A stretch of DNA of 34,222 nt from Clostridia bacterium (GTDB lineage: Bacteria; Bacillota; Clostridia; Oscillospirales; CAG-272). The notes under the pieces are model-generated. The model saw nothing but the letters and a program-made list of their open reading frames with translations, made no database searches and was not told the DNA's origin. Numbering within the stretch: the first letter of the stretch is position 1; the number at the start of each line of letters is the position of its first letter. Made by a program: the position numbers and the translations under genes. Location: assembly GCA_017936565.1 (NCBI GenBank), contig JAGBFG010000032.1, positions 1 through 34,222 of the forward strand. The letters are read 5' to 3'. Shown here one piece after another: positions 15,055 through 24,181 of the stretch.

Positions 15055-16917
15055 ATGCAACATTTCTTCAAACGCGCCATTTCCCTGCTTTGCCTTTTGG
15101 CAATTCTCACGGTTTCCTTCGTGAGCTGCGGGGCTGGCGGAAACAAAGAACGGATGAACGATACCACCGACACGCTGTATGTCGGTCACGTGGGCACGTC
15201 ATTCCCCACCTCATATATGCCCTGGCAATCCCGTGACGGCATAGCGCCCACGCTTTCCAGTATGATTTACAGCACCCTTTTTTCTTACGATGAAAACACC
15301 GCGTCTTATGAGCCTTCCTTGGCAAAGGAATGGTATTATATCGCTCCTGACGGCACACCTCTTCTGACCGAGAACGGAGAGACGGACTATGACGCGATTG
15401 AATATTATTACGGCAATAGCGGCTCTTACATTCCCGTCAAAATCATTTTGCACGAAAACGCCACTTGGAGTGACGGAACGCCCGTCACGGCAGAGGATAT
15501 TTATTTTACCTTGGACTTGTGTGCGGACAGCTCCCGCTCCAACCACGCGGGCGCTTTGGCTTGGGTTTCCGATTTGGAGCATCGCTATACAAGCGGTATT
15601 ATGACAAAGCAAGGCATTTTCACCGCTGAGCATCCCGGAAAATACACCTTCACCGAGGAAGAAGAGGATACCGTCGTATATTTGCACACCTCAAAGGTGC
15701 TTGGCGCTATCGCTTCCCTCTTTACGACCATTCTGATACTGCCAAGGCATTTATGGCAGCCTGTCATTTCCACCGATATGCCCGCCAACTCCACCGAGCC
15801 GAACGAGGCCTTGCGCAGCTTATATCAAAATCCCGTGGGATGCGGCCCGTTTACGCTTGAGCAGGAAAGCTCCAATGCGCAGGTAATCGTTCTGAACCGT
15901 CGGGAAGATTATCATATGAAGGACGGGGACGAATTACTCTACAAGGTAGACAGAATCAAGTTTATTTTGTATCAGGAGCAAAACGTTGCTATCTTCTCCA
16001 TTCTGAACGGCTATATAGATGTGCTTGATTCCTCTATCAGCCCCAACTACCGCACCTTGTTTGAAAAAGAGGACGATATGCAGGTGTTGGAAGCGGGCAA
16101 CTCCTTTGTCAACACCCTGGTTCTGAACCTCAATCCCCCCACGTCCGAGCAAAACGAAATGCGGGCGCTTTTGGGGAACGTGGAGTTCAGAAAGGCGCTG
16201 GCTTTGGCTATCAACCAAAGGGAGCTCATACAGAACGTACAAAGCGGAGCGGCAAGCACATACAGCTCAGGGCTTGTTTCATCTTCTATGGTGGATATTT
16301 ACGAGCCGAGCGCCGACAGAATGCAGGGAGACGTTGCCGAAAGGCTGAAAGAGGCAAATCGGCTGCTTGATGCCATTGTTCCCGACAAAGATGAAAAGGG
16401 CTACCGTTTGCTTAATGGAAAACGCGTTTCCTTTGATATTTTGACCTCTCCCGGTGAGCAGGATTTGGTTAGCTTCTTACAGGTGCAGTTTCAAAAGACT
16501 GGCATTGACGTGAAGTTTGCCGCGCAAGGCAGCTCTCCCGAAAATACCTATTTTTACAGCGGAAAGTTTGATATGGCTACCCAAGGGGTAAGCATTACCC
16601 CCTCTACTGCGGACATTATGCTGAAATCTCATTTTGTCACGATGGGCAAGTCCTCTAATTACGGCAGACTGAATAACGCACAGCTGACCGCCAAGATTGA
16701 AGAAATGCGCAAGACGCTGAACAGAAACACAAAATATGACCTTTTGAAGGAAATACAGGTTTTGATTGCCGAGCAGTATTACAAAATTCCGCTTTACAGC
16801 AGCAACGTTATTTCCGTGGCAAGAACTGACCGCTATACAGGTTGGATTTCTGTGGAAGGCGGAACTGCCTTCACCACCGAGAGCTTGCAAAACCTTCAAA
16901 GGGTAAACGCAAAATAA
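15055..16917 (+). CDS. Oligopeptide-type ABC substrate-binding lipoprotein (SBP_bac_5 family)
   Basis: A 620-residue extracellular binding protein. The ATG at 15055-15057 is preceded by AAGGA, and a lipoprotein signal ends at Cys25 ('FVSC'). Family landmarks are 'EPSLAKEWYY' early in the mature protein, 'ATWSDGTPVTAEDIYFTLD' (the conserved WsDG-P-ta-Dv segment), 'NPVGCGPFTLE' and 'VEFRKALALAINQREL'. At 620 residues it is somewhat longer than typical members (about 500-560). The permeases and ATPases follow directly, so it should deliver peptides or a related substrate to that transporter; some members of this family bind nickel or oligosaccharides instead. Confidence 0.93.
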   Translation: MQHFFKRAISLLCLLAILTVSFVSCGAGGNKERMNDTTDTLYVGHVGTSFPTSYMPWQSRDGIAPTLSSMIYSTLFSYDENTASYEPSLAKEWYYIAPDGTPLLTENGETDYDAIEYYYGNSGSYIPVKIILHENATWSDGTPVTAEDIYFTLDLCADSSRSNHAGALAWVSDLEHRYTSGIMTKQGIFTAEHPGKYTFTEEEEDTVVYLHTSKVLGAIASLFTTILILPRHLWQPVISTDMPANSTEPNEALRSLYQNPVGCGPFTLEQESSNAQVIVLNRREDYHMKDGDELLYKVDRIKFILYQEQNVAIFSILNGYIDVLDSSISPNYRTLFEKEDDMQVLEAGNSFVNTLVLNLNPPTSEQNEMRALLGNVEFRKALALAINQRELIQNVQSGAASTYSSGLVSSSMVDIYEPSADRMQGDVAERLKEANRLLDAIVPDKDEKGYRLLNGKRVSFDILTSPGEQDLVSFLQVQFQKTGIDVKFAAQGSSPENTYFYSGKFDMATQGVSITPSTADIMLKSHFVTMGKSSNYGRLNNAQLTAKIEEMRKTLNRNTKYDLLKEIQVLIAEQYYKIPLYSSNVISVARTDRYTGWISVEGGTAFTTESLQNLQRVNAK

Positions 16918-16983
16918 ACCGCGCATAACTAAAATTTCCAAGAAAGGAAAAGAAAGCTTGCCAAGCAAGTTTTGACTGAAACC

Positions 16984-17982
16984 ATGCAAAAAAGTTATGT
17001 CATCAAGCGTATTTTATATACGGTGCTGATTTTCTTTGTTGTCTTAACGCTGAACTTCTTTATCCCGCGCATTGGCGTTGAAGACCCCGCCGAGCGCTAC
17101 TATCCCCCGCAGGGCAATATGAGCGACGATGCTTATGAGGCGGTAAAGGAGCTGACCAGAAAGCAATACGGCTTTGACGTTTCTACCGCCGAGCAATATA
17201 TCCGCTATGTTTCCGATTTGTTTCACGGCGATTTGGATACATCCTTCAAGTCGGGCTCACCCAAGGTTGCCGATTTGATTTTCGAGCGTATTCCTTGGAC
17301 GCTGGTGCTTTCTTTAAGCACAATGCTCATTGGCGCGATTTTAGGTATTTCCTTTGGCGCCTTTGCGGCTTGGCGGCGAGGGCGCTGGCCGGATTTGATT
17401 TTGATGAACGCCTCTACCTTTACCACCGCGCTTCCCTCTTTCTTTATCGCGTTGATTCTGGTTCTCTATATGGGCTTTGAATGGGAATGGTTCCCAGCCT
17501 ACACCGACCCCAATATGGTAGCTGGCTTTGACTGGTCCTGGGAAGCCATTGGCCGTGTGTTTTACAATGCGGCGCTTCCTATTTTCAGTATGGCTATCGG
17601 CAGTATTGTCAGCTATGCACAAACAACCCGAAACAGCGTGATTGCCGTGTCGGGCGAGGACTTCATTTTAACGGCGAGAGCCAAGGGGCTTTCCAATTCC
17701 ACGGTGCTTTACAAGCACACGCTGCGCAACGCCGTTTTGCCCATTGTGACGAGCCTTGGTATGAGCGTCAGCGGTTTGATTGGCGGCGCGGTTGTTATTG
17801 AGCAGATTTTTAACTGGAACGGTATGGGAACTCTGTTTTTAGAGGCAAACAATACCAACGACTATCCCTTGATGATGGGCATTATGCTCTTTCTCTCCAC
17901 CTTCGCCTTGGTTGCTAACCTTGTGACCGACCTTTGTTACAGCTTGCTCGACCCGCGTGTAACCGTTGGGGACAAACGCTGA
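16984..17982 (+). CDS. oppB: Oligopeptide/dipeptide ABC transporter permease, OppB/DppB type
   Basis: A 332-residue membrane protein beginning 'MQKSYVIKRILYTVLIFF', typical of OppB/DppB. The conserved EAA loop is 'DFILTARAKGLSNSTVLYKH' with 'LRNAVLPIVTSLG' after it, and the C-terminus 'LCYSLLDPRVTVGDK' is the family's usual end. I use the ATG at 16984; a TTG twelve bases upstream is possible. The nearest good ribosome binding site (AAGGAAA, about 16945) is unusually far away, so the start is less certain than the gene. The external loop after the first helix (about 30-95) is long, as in other members. Confidence 0.92.
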   Translation: MQKSYVIKRILYTVLIFFVVLTLNFFIPRIGVEDPAERYYPPQGNMSDDAYEAVKELTRKQYGFDVSTAEQYIRYVSDLFHGDLDTSFKSGSPKVADLIFERIPWTLVLSLSTMLIGAILGISFGAFAAWRRGRWPDLILMNASTFTTALPSFFIALILVLYMGFEWEWFPAYTDPNMVAGFDWSWEAIGRVFYNAALPIFSMAIGSIVSYAQTTRNSVIAVSGEDFILTARAKGLSNSTVLYKHTLRNAVLPIVTSLGMSVSGLIGGAVVIEQIFNWNGMGTLFLEANNTNDYPLMMGIMLFLSTFALVANLVTDLCYSLLDPRVTVGDKR

Positions 17983-18011
17983 CAGAGAGAACAAAGGAAA
18001 GGAAGAATAAA

Positions 18012-19064
18012 ATGGAAAACTTTTGGAAAAAGGCGGGCAAGGGCATAAAGGCCTTTGGAATAGCCTCTTGGAAGAAAATCAAAAAGGCCATCCTTGGCTT
18101 CGGCGATTTTATCAAAAAGCTCTGGATGCGTCCCAAAGGACGTGTGGGACTTATTTTGTTGGCGCTTCTCTTTATTTGCGCCGTTTTCGCGCCCGTGATT
18201 GCTCCGTTTGACCCCTATGACGTGACACAGCGCGCCGCAAAGGGATTAAGTCCCTCTTGGGAACACCCCTTGGGCACTACCATCACCACAGGACAAGACA
18301 TTTTCAGTATGCTGATTTACGGCTCGCGCGTTTCTCTGTCCATTGGCTTGATAACAGGCATTTTAACCGCCTTTATCGGCGCTTTTATGGGCATTCTGGC
18401 AGGATACATCGGCTCTTGGGTCGATACCGTTATTATGCGCGTGGTGGACGTTATGCTTGTCATTCCTACCCTGCCCTTAACCATTGTGCTTACCAACCTC
18501 TTTGGCAAGAGCTATGGAATGATTATCTTTATTTTCACTCTGTTTGGTTGGACGGGACTCTCGCGCGTGGTGCGCTCGCAAACCCTTGTGTTAAAGAACA
18601 GCAACTACGTAAAAGCAGCAGAGCTGGCGGGGGCTAGCCGCATGCATATTATGATGCGGCATATTCTGCCCGGCGTTTCGCACCTGCTCATTATGTCCAC
18701 TGCCTTAACCAGCGCCGGTATTATGGTGGCTGAGGCGGGGCTGAGCTTTCTCGGTCTTGGCGACCCGACGGCTATCAGTTGGGGCAAAATGCTTGCCGAG
18801 GTACAAAGCGGCGGCGCGATGCTGTTTGGTCATTGGTGGTGGATCATCGCCCCCGGTATCGGTATTTTCCTGGCGGTGTTTGCCTTTATGCGTATCGGCG
18901 TTGCGATGGAAGAGGTATTCAACCCCCGTATGAAGCAGACCAGCAGCGTATACAAAATCTTCAAAAACTTAAACGGTGCTTACATCGAAGAGGTTTTTGA
19001 CTCTATGGACGAAAAAGAAAAGCTCGGCTACATCGAAGAAAAGGAGCGTGTGCGGCATGAATGA
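18012..19064 (+). CDS. oppC: Oligopeptide/dipeptide ABC transporter permease, OppC/DppC type
   Basis: A 350-residue permease partner of the preceding gene. A cytoplasmic N-terminal extension of about 45 Lys-rich residues precedes the first membrane segment ('VGLILLALLFICAVFAPVIAPFDPYD', the family's hallmark start). 'HPLGTTITTGQDIFSMLIYGSR' and the EAA loop 'YVKAAELAGASRMHIMMRHI' are also typical. The ATG at 18012 has a good GGAAG site. The C-terminus has an extra tail of about 45 residues, rich in Glu and Lys, that ordinary OppC proteins lack. The stop overlaps the next gene by eight bases. Confidence 0.93.
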   Translation: MENFWKKAGKGIKAFGIASWKKIKKAILGFGDFIKKLWMRPKGRVGLILLALLFICAVFAPVIAPFDPYDVTQRAAKGLSPSWEHPLGTTITTGQDIFSMLIYGSRVSLSIGLITGILTAFIGAFMGILAGYIGSWVDTVIMRVVDVMLVIPTLPLTIVLTNLFGKSYGMIIFIFTLFGWTGLSRVVRSQTLVLKNSNYVKAAELAGASRMHIMMRHILPGVSHLLIMSTALTSAGIMVAEAGLSFLGLGDPTAISWGKMLAEVQSGGAMLFGHWWWIIAPGIGIFLAVFAFMRIGVAMEEVFNPRMKQTSSVYKIFKNLNGAYIEEVFDSMDEKEKLGYIEEKERVRHE

Positions 19065-20085
19065 CGAAAAGAAAATCTCTTCCCCTGACACAACCGAACA
19101 AGAAAACACGCTCACCTTGCGCAATTTGAAGGTTATTTTTCCAAACGAAGCCGGTGTTATCCGAGCGGTTGAAGGCATTGACCTTGATATTAAGCCCGGT
19201 GAATGCGTTGCCCTGGTGGGTGAATCGGGCTGCGGAAAAAGCATGACCTCCTTGGCAATTATGAAGCTATTAAGCTCCCCGCCCGCTATGATACGAGTGG
19301 ACGAATTAAAATTAAACGGCGAGGATTTAACGCTTCTTTCCGAGCAAAAAATGCAATCCATCAGAGGCAGTCAGATGTCTATGATTTTCCAAGACGCTAT
19401 GACCGCCTTAAACCCTGTTATGACCGTTGGCCGTCAGTTAGACGAAATCTTTATGCGCCACAGCAATATGAAGCGCAAGGAAGCCAAGGAGCACAGCATC
19501 AAGGCTTTGGCAATGGTGGGTGTTCCCTCTCCTGAGCTGCGGTATAAGGATTTTCCCCATCAGCTTTCGGGCGGTATGCGCCAAAGAGTGCTGATCGCGA
19601 TGGCATTTGCCTGCCAACCCAAGCTCATCATAGCAGACGAGCCGACAACCGCCTTGGATGTGACCATTCAAGCGCAGGTTTTGGAGCTTTTGTCGGATAT
19701 GCAACGCAAGCACAATACTTCTCTTTTGCTGATTACGCACGATTTGAGCATCGTTGCCAATATGGCAGACCGCATTTACGTGATGTATTCGGGCAAGATT
19801 GTGGAAACGGCAAACGCCTACGAGCTGTTCAAAAAGCCCTTGCATCCCTATACAGAGGGGCTGCTTGGCGCTATTCCCCGTCTTTCCGATGACCACCACG
19901 AGTTCATTCAGATTCCCGACTCAGTGCCGCATCCGATGTTCAAGCCCCAGGGCTGTTATTTCCACCCTCGCTGTCGGTATGCCACCGAGGAATGCAAATG
20001 CGATATGCCACCCTTGCGAGAAATCGCGCCCGGGCACTGTGTGCGCTGCTTTCACCCCTTGTCCGAAAAGGGCGAAGATAAATAA
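19057..20085 (+). CDS. oppD: Oligopeptide ABC transporter ATP-binding protein, OppD type
   Basis: A 342-residue ATPase with Walker A 'GESGCGKS', signature 'LSGGMRQR', Walker B '[12 protein letters not shown]' and an H-loop in 'LLITHDLSI'. The C-terminal oligopeptide-transport domain carries four Cys ('[10 protein letters not shown]', 'EECKC', 'HCVRC'), a pattern associated with an iron-sulfur cluster in OppD/DppD proteins. The ATG at 19057 lies inside the end of the preceding gene with an AAGGAG site ten bases before it, so translation is coupled. It would pair with the OppF-type ATPase to drive the importer. Confidence 0.95.
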   Translation: MNDEKKISSPDTTEQENTLTLRNLKVIFPNEAGVIRAVEGIDLDIKPGECVALVGESGCGKSMTSLAIMKLLSSPPAMIRVDELKLNGEDLTLLSEQKMQSIRGSQMSMIFQDAMTALNPVMTVGRQLDEIFMRHSNMKRKEAKEHSIKALAMVGVPSPELRYKDFPHQLSGGMRQRVLIAMAFACQPKLIIADEPTTALDVTIQAQVLELLSDMQRKHNTSLLLITHDLSIVANMADRIYVMYSGKIVETANAYELFKKPLHPYTEGLLGAIPRLSDDHHEFIQIPDSVPHPMFKPQGCYFHPRCRYATEECKCDMPPLREIAPGHCVRCFHPLSEKGEDK

Positions 20086-20132
20086 GCAGACCTACTTGCC
20101 CCTCGATACATATAAGAAAGGTGTCCTTTGTT

Positions 20133-21164
20133 ATGGCTGATATACAAAACAATCCCCCTCTTGCCCAAGAGGTTGATGAAAAGGGCAATCTGCCCCTTGT
20201 TTCCGTCAGAAATTTGTCTGTGCATTTTCCTGTGGGCGGCGGGTTTCTTTTCGGTAAGAAAAAGACCGTCAAGGCCGTTTCTGACATTTCCTTGGATATT
20301 TACCCGGGAGAGACCTACGGTCTTGTTGGTGAGTCGGGGTGCGGAAAAAGCACCCTGGCAAACACCATGCTCGGAATGATCACGCCCACCGAGGGTACGG
20401 TATACTTCAAAGGAAAAGATTTGTTTGGCGTTGACAAAAAGACCTTCACGGAAATGCGCCGCGGTATGCAAATGATTTTCCAAGACCCCTATTCCTCTCT
20501 CAATCCCCGCTTTGACGTGTTGCAGATTATCGGCGAGCCGTTAAAGATTCGCGGCGGCTATACCGATGAGGAGATTGAAGCAAGAGTGCTTGAGCTTTTG
20601 CGCTTGGTGGGTCTGTCGGATAAAGACCTTCACCGCCATCCATCCGATTTTTCGGGCGGGCAGCGGCAAAGAATCGGTATCGCCCGCGCCATTATTCTCA
20701 ACCCTGATTTTTTGGTTTGTGACGAGCCTGTTTCCGCGCTTGACGTTTCTGTTCACGCGCAAATTCTCAACCTTTTGATGAAGCTGCAAAAGGAAATCGG
20801 GATGACCTATCTTTTCATTTCTCATAATCTGGCGGTGGTGAAAACCATTTGCACCCATATGACCGTTATGTATTTGGGCAAGATGATGGAGAGCGGAAAA
20901 ACCGAGAGCATCTATAAAAATCCTATGCACCCCTATACCCAAGCCCTGCTTTCCGCGGTGCTTGACATTGACGTGGACAACAAGAAGGAGCGAACCATCT
21001 TGAAGGGGGATATTCCCAGCCCCATTGACCCGCCCATCGGCTGCCGTTTTTGTCAGCGCTGTCCCAAGGCGATGGAAAAGTGCAAGTACATTCAACCCGA
21101 AACCGTTGAGGTGGAGCCCGGGCACTTTGTTGCCTGCCATCTCTGTTCAGGGGAAAGGGTATAA
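20133..21164 (+). CDS. oppF: Oligopeptide ABC transporter ATP-binding protein, OppF type
   Basis: A 343-residue ATPase. Walker A 'GESGCGKST', Q-loop in 'QMIFQDPYSSLNPRF' (the OppF/DppF hallmark), signature 'FSGGQRQR' and Walker B 'FLVCDEPVSALD' are all present. The C-terminus has the oligopeptide domain with Cys-rich segments ('GCRFCQRCPKAMEKC'). The ATG at 20133 has AAAGGTG upstream. It is separated from oppD by 47 bases and followed after two bases by a small membrane-protein gene. Confidence 0.95.
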   Translation: MADIQNNPPLAQEVDEKGNLPLVSVRNLSVHFPVGGGFLFGKKKTVKAVSDISLDIYPGETYGLVGESGCGKSTLANTMLGMITPTEGTVYFKGKDLFGVDKKTFTEMRRGMQMIFQDPYSSLNPRFDVLQIIGEPLKIRGGYTDEEIEARVLELLRLVGLSDKDLHRHPSDFSGGQRQRIGIARAIILNPDFLVCDEPVSALDVSVHAQILNLLMKLQKEIGMTYLFISHNLAVVKTICTHMTVMYLGKMMESGKTESIYKNPMHPYTQALLSAVLDIDVDNKKERTILKGDIPSPIDPPIGCRFCQRCPKAMEKCKYIQPETVEVEPGHFVACHLCSGERV

Positions 21165-21166
21165 AA

Positions 21167-21562
21167 ATGCCGCTGAACAAAGAACAAAAGGTAAATTTCA
21201 CTCTTTTTCTTTTGGCTATACTCGTCACCTTTTCGATGCTGGCGCTGTTGCAGCTTGTGTCTTCCCTTCTCTTTGTCATCGTTCTGCTTTTGATGCACGG
21301 GGGTGTGGTGCTGTTTATTGTCAGCAAAAAGAGATTTCAGAGAGCAAGCGTTGCCGTTAAGCCCTTTTACAAGAGAGAATATATCATGCTTGCCCTGTAT
21401 TTGCCCATTCTGGCATACAAGATTTTAGGCAAGCTTGGGCTTTACACCGTCAACGAGTGCCTTAAAATGTGGGTTGTTCTTGTTTTGACAGGGCTTTGCC
21501 TTGTAGGAAGCGCCATAAACGCCCTATATCTTTTTCGGCATCTGAAAAAATCGGCTTTATAA
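21167..21562 (+). CDS. Small membrane protein of unknown function at the end of the peptide ABC operon
   Basis: A 131-residue basic membrane protein with about four hydrophobic segments (roughly 12-30, 32-52, 70-90 and 101-122). An AAAGGG site precedes the ATG, which starts two bases after the oppF stop, and a strong terminator follows, so it belongs to the operon. It has no catalytic motif that I recognise and is not one of the five usual transporter subunits. It may be an accessory or regulatory membrane factor, but that rests only on position. Confidence 0.82.
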   Translation: MPLNKEQKVNFTLFLLAILVTFSMLALLQLVSSLLFVIVLLLMHGGVVLFIVSKKRFQRASVAVKPFYKREYIMLALYLPILAYKILGKLGLYTVNECLKMWVVLVLTGLCLVGSAINALYLFRHLKKSAL

Positions 21563-21568
21563 AATTGT

Positions 21569-21600
21569 AAGCGGTACCTTGAAACAGGTACCGCTTTTTT
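21569..21600 (+). terminator. Terminator of the peptide ABC operon
   Basis: A perfect 10-bp stem AAGCGGTACC/GGTACCGCTT with an 8-nt loop is followed by TTTT. Confidence 0.92.
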
Positions 21601-21616
21601 CAAATATAAAGAATGA

Positions 21617-22876
21617 TTAAGGGGAAGCCTTTTTGCCGATACGGCGCTTCGCAAGGCGATAAATCGGAAAGATAAGACAGGCAAGCGTGCAAAAGCCGAG
21701 CAGCACGTAAAAGACGGCGTTCCAGCCCCAATTTTCTGCCACAAAGCCAATACCGTAGGAGCTGATAGCGCTACCCACATAACAAAATCCGTCCAAGACG
21801 CCCGCATAAAGCCCTGAATTGCCTCGGCTTCGCATAAACAAGGGGAAGACGGCAGTAATGAGGTTGTTAAGGCTTGCCGCCAAAAAATTGACCGCAACCA
21901 AGAGGACAAGCAAAAGCAACGCCTCTTTGACGGTAAGGGAGCCGATAATTCCTAAAATCAGCACGCCTATAATGAAAAAGACAAAGCCGCAATGAGAAAC
22001 ATAGTCGGGAATTTTTTTATGTAAGAACAACGCCGCTGGGTTTGCAAATATCGCCACGACAAGCAAAAGCAGGGTAAGAAAAATCGAAAGTGAGTCGGGC
22101 ATCATATACTCTTCCTTTAAGATAGAAGGAACCCAAGTGGTGAGTCCGTCCTTGACGAGATTCACGCCCACCGCGCAAAAGCACAGAGAGGAAAACAAGA
22201 GGGCAAAGGTCTTGCCGTTTGTTTTACTTTCTTTCGTGGGAAGCGAGGCTTGAAGGACATTCTCTTCCCCGTCTTGCCTCACCTTTTCGCTTTTTGCCCA
22301 AGACGTCGCCCTACCGTAGAGAAAAAGCCAGACAAGCGAAACCGTTATATCCGCAAAGGCGGCTGTGAAAAAGGCGAGCTTAAAGCGCCCAAAAATCGCA
22401 TAGAGAGAGCTTAGTCCGTAAATGAGGAGCGTGCCGCTGGCAACCGTCGTTCCCATCACGAAGCTGGATTTTCCCAAATCCTTTTTGGGTAAGGATTCTG
22501 ACAAAAGGCGTATCAGGCTCGGCCACAAAAGCGACAAGGTAAAGCCGTTGACCAGCCACAGCCACTTAATGAAACCGAAGCTTTGACTGACGGCAACAGC
22601 CAGATTAAAAACGCCCGACAAAAACAAGCTTCCAAACACAACCCATTTGACGTTGTATTTTTTGCACATCATGCCGTTTATCACTTGCCCTATTCCATAA
22701 GAAAAGAAGAAAAAGGTCGGCACAAGCCCCGCTTCTGATTTTGTGACACCGTAAAAATCGACAATTTGCGTGATATTGGCAGAATAGTTTACTTTGCCAA
22801 GATAGGATGAGGCGTATAACAGCCAGCAAAGAAAAATCAAAAGTCCCGTACCGTTACGCTTACGTAGGTTTTCCAT
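21617..22876 (-). CDS. MFS transporter, organophosphate:phosphate antiporter (GlpT/UhpT-like)
   Basis: A 419-residue MFS permease with about 12 membrane segments. The N-terminus 'WLLYASSYLGKVNYSANI' and 'FFFSYGIGQVINGMM' match the GlpT/UhpT/PgtP style, which exchanges sugar phosphates or glycerol 3-phosphate for phosphate. A long cytoplasmic loop (about 190-220) separates the halves. The ATG at 22876 has a GGAAGG site. It is divergent from a BNR-propeller gene across 175 bp with two good promoters, which suggests a joint carbohydrate role. The exact cargo cannot be read from sequence. Confidence 0.82.
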   Translation of the reverse strand: MENLRKRNGTGLLIFLCWLLYASSYLGKVNYSANITQIVDFYGVTKSEAGLVPTFFFFSYGIGQVINGMMCKKYNVKWVVFGSLFLSGVFNLAVAVSQSFGFIKWLWLVNGFTLSLLWPSLIRLLSESLPKKDLGKSSFVMGTTVASGTLLIYGLSSLYAIFGRFKLAFFTAAFADITVSLVWLFLYGRATSWAKSEKVRQDGEENVLQASLPTKESKTNGKTFALLFSSLCFCAVGVNLVKDGLTTWVPSILKEEYMMPDSLSIFLTLLLLVVAIFANPAALFLHKKIPDYVSHCGFVFFIIGVLILGIIGSLTVKEALLLLVLLVAVNFLAASLNNLITAVFPLFMRSRGNSGLYAGVLDGFCYVGSAISSYGIGFVAENWGWNAVFYVLLGFCTLACLIFPIYRLAKRRIGKKASP

Positions 22877-22920
22877 TTGTTTTTCTTCCTTTCCGAAGAC
22901 TAAAAAGAAATGACAGTCAC

Positions 22921-22949
22921 ATTATACTCCGCTTCGCGACAAAAAGCAA
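22921..22949 (-). promoter_or_regulatory. Promoter of the OPA-type transporter gene
   Basis: On the minus strand, TTGCTT (22944-22949) and TATAAT (22921-22926) are 17 bp apart. Confidence 0.75.
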
Positions 22950-22970
22950 GAGAAAAAAACGTTTTTTCAC

Positions 22971-22999
22971 TTGCAAAATCCACGTTTTTGTGTTATTCT
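22971..22999 (+). promoter_or_regulatory. Promoter of the BNR-propeller gene
   Basis: TTGCAA (22971-22976) and TATTCT (22994-22999) are 17 bp apart. The GTG start codon is about 53 bases downstream. Confidence 0.7.
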
Positions 23000-23051
23000 A
23001 TGGAAAGTAAAAGAAAATACGTTCCAGCAACAAAAAAGAAAGGGGATAACC

Positions 23052-24110
23052 GTGCATACCAGCAAAATCATTCACGGCAAGGTTCGTGACATTTCGTTAA
23101 GCGACCCTATTTTATACATTGATAACGAGGCAAGAGGAAGAAGCGGTCATATGGGACATCCCATTCTCAACCTCGGGGGCGGAAAAATCATGGATTTCAA
23201 TTCCAACGTTTCCGCTGTGCGCTGTGACGGGCATTCTGGCTTTGGCTTTATGGAATACCGTCTTTCCGAGGATTATGGGGAAACCTTTGGGGATTTTCAT
23301 ATTGTTCCTTACAGCTACCAGACCTTGCTTGACGGGCTGTATTCCGCCATCATTGAAACTGCCGTCGTATGTGATGACGGCTCTATCGTCGCCTTTTGCA
23401 ATTTATTTTCTCAATCGGATATAGGCTGCTGTATGCCCTTTCAAAGGCCCACCTATATTCGCTCGACTGACGGTGGGGAAACCTGGGAAGAGGCAAGAGG
23501 TCTTTCGGGTTTTGAGGGCAGAGTGTACGCCTCTCGCTACCACGAGGGTGTCATTTACGTGCTGCAATTCTGCAACAGCGACTTTTTGGGAAAGGATGAG
23601 GAGCATCTTTATCGCCTCTTCATCAGCCGCGACAACGGTCTTTCCTTCCAAGAGCTTTGCGTTGTGCCGTTTGCTTCTACCCTTCAAAGAGGCTATTGCA
23701 ATTTTATTTTTGACCAACAGGGGCGCCTGATAGTCTACGCCTACAACGCCGAAAAGGAAGAGAAAATGGACTATATCATCAGCGAAGACCTTGGAAAAAC
23801 GTTTGGCGAGAGCGGCGTCTGCTATCTTGCAAGGAAAATCCGCAATCCGCAAATCGCTCTCTTTGACGGGCAATTCATTCTGCACGGCAGAGAGGCGGAT
23901 AAGATAAACGCTCTTGTGCTATACACCTCATCTGACGGCATCCACTGGGATGAGGGCACACGGATTGTAGACATTCATCCTGCCATTTCCTTTTATTCCA
24001 ACAACGCCGTTATTGAAAAGGACGGTAAAAGCCGCCTTCTTTTGCAATATTCTCAAACCTACAAGGAAAGCTGCTGCGTCAATATCTATCATATGTGGAT
24101 AGATAACTGA
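23052..24110 (+). CDS. Sialidase-like BNR/Asp-box beta-propeller protein
   Basis: A 352-residue protein with Asp-box motifs of the sialidase propeller: 'SEDYGETF', 'STDGGETW', 'SRDNGLSF', 'SEDLGKTF', and a weaker 'SSDGIHWD'. These mark a six-bladed propeller as in exo-sialidases (GH33) and related enzymes. I start at the GTG at 23052, which has an AAAGGGG site and begins the conserved part; the frame upstream overlaps the promoter. There is no signal peptide, so it should act in the cytoplasm, unlike most sialidases. The Arg triad and Tyr/Glu nucleophile pair were not identified by eye, so catalytic activity is unproven. It may process a sugar imported by the divergent transporter. Confidence 0.82.
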   Translation: MHTSKIIHGKVRDISLSDPILYIDNEARGRSGHMGHPILNLGGGKIMDFNSNVSAVRCDGHSGFGFMEYRLSEDYGETFGDFHIVPYSYQTLLDGLYSAIIETAVVCDDGSIVAFCNLFSQSDIGCCMPFQRPTYIRSTDGGETWEEARGLSGFEGRVYASRYHEGVIYVLQFCNSDFLGKDEEHLYRLFISRDNGLSFQELCVVPFASTLQRGYCNFIFDQQGRLIVYAYNAEKEEKMDYIISEDLGKTFGESGVCYLARKIRNPQIALFDGQFILHGREADKINALVLYTSSDGIHWDEGTRIVDIHPAISFYSNNAVIEKDGKSRLLLQYSQTYKESCCVNIYHMWIDN

Positions 24111-24121
24111 TGCGATAAAGC

Positions 24122-24172
24122 AAAAACCGTTAGCGTGTTTCTCCGTTCAAAACGGCACGCCAACGGTTTTTT
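24122..24172. terminator. Bidirectional terminator between the propeller and GH39-like genes
   Basis: A long stem AAAAACCGTT-a-GCGTG / CACGC-c-AACGGTTTTT encloses a second small hairpin CCGTT-caaa-ACGG. It has T runs on both strands. Confidence 0.9.
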
Positions 24173-24181
24173 CTATAAGGC

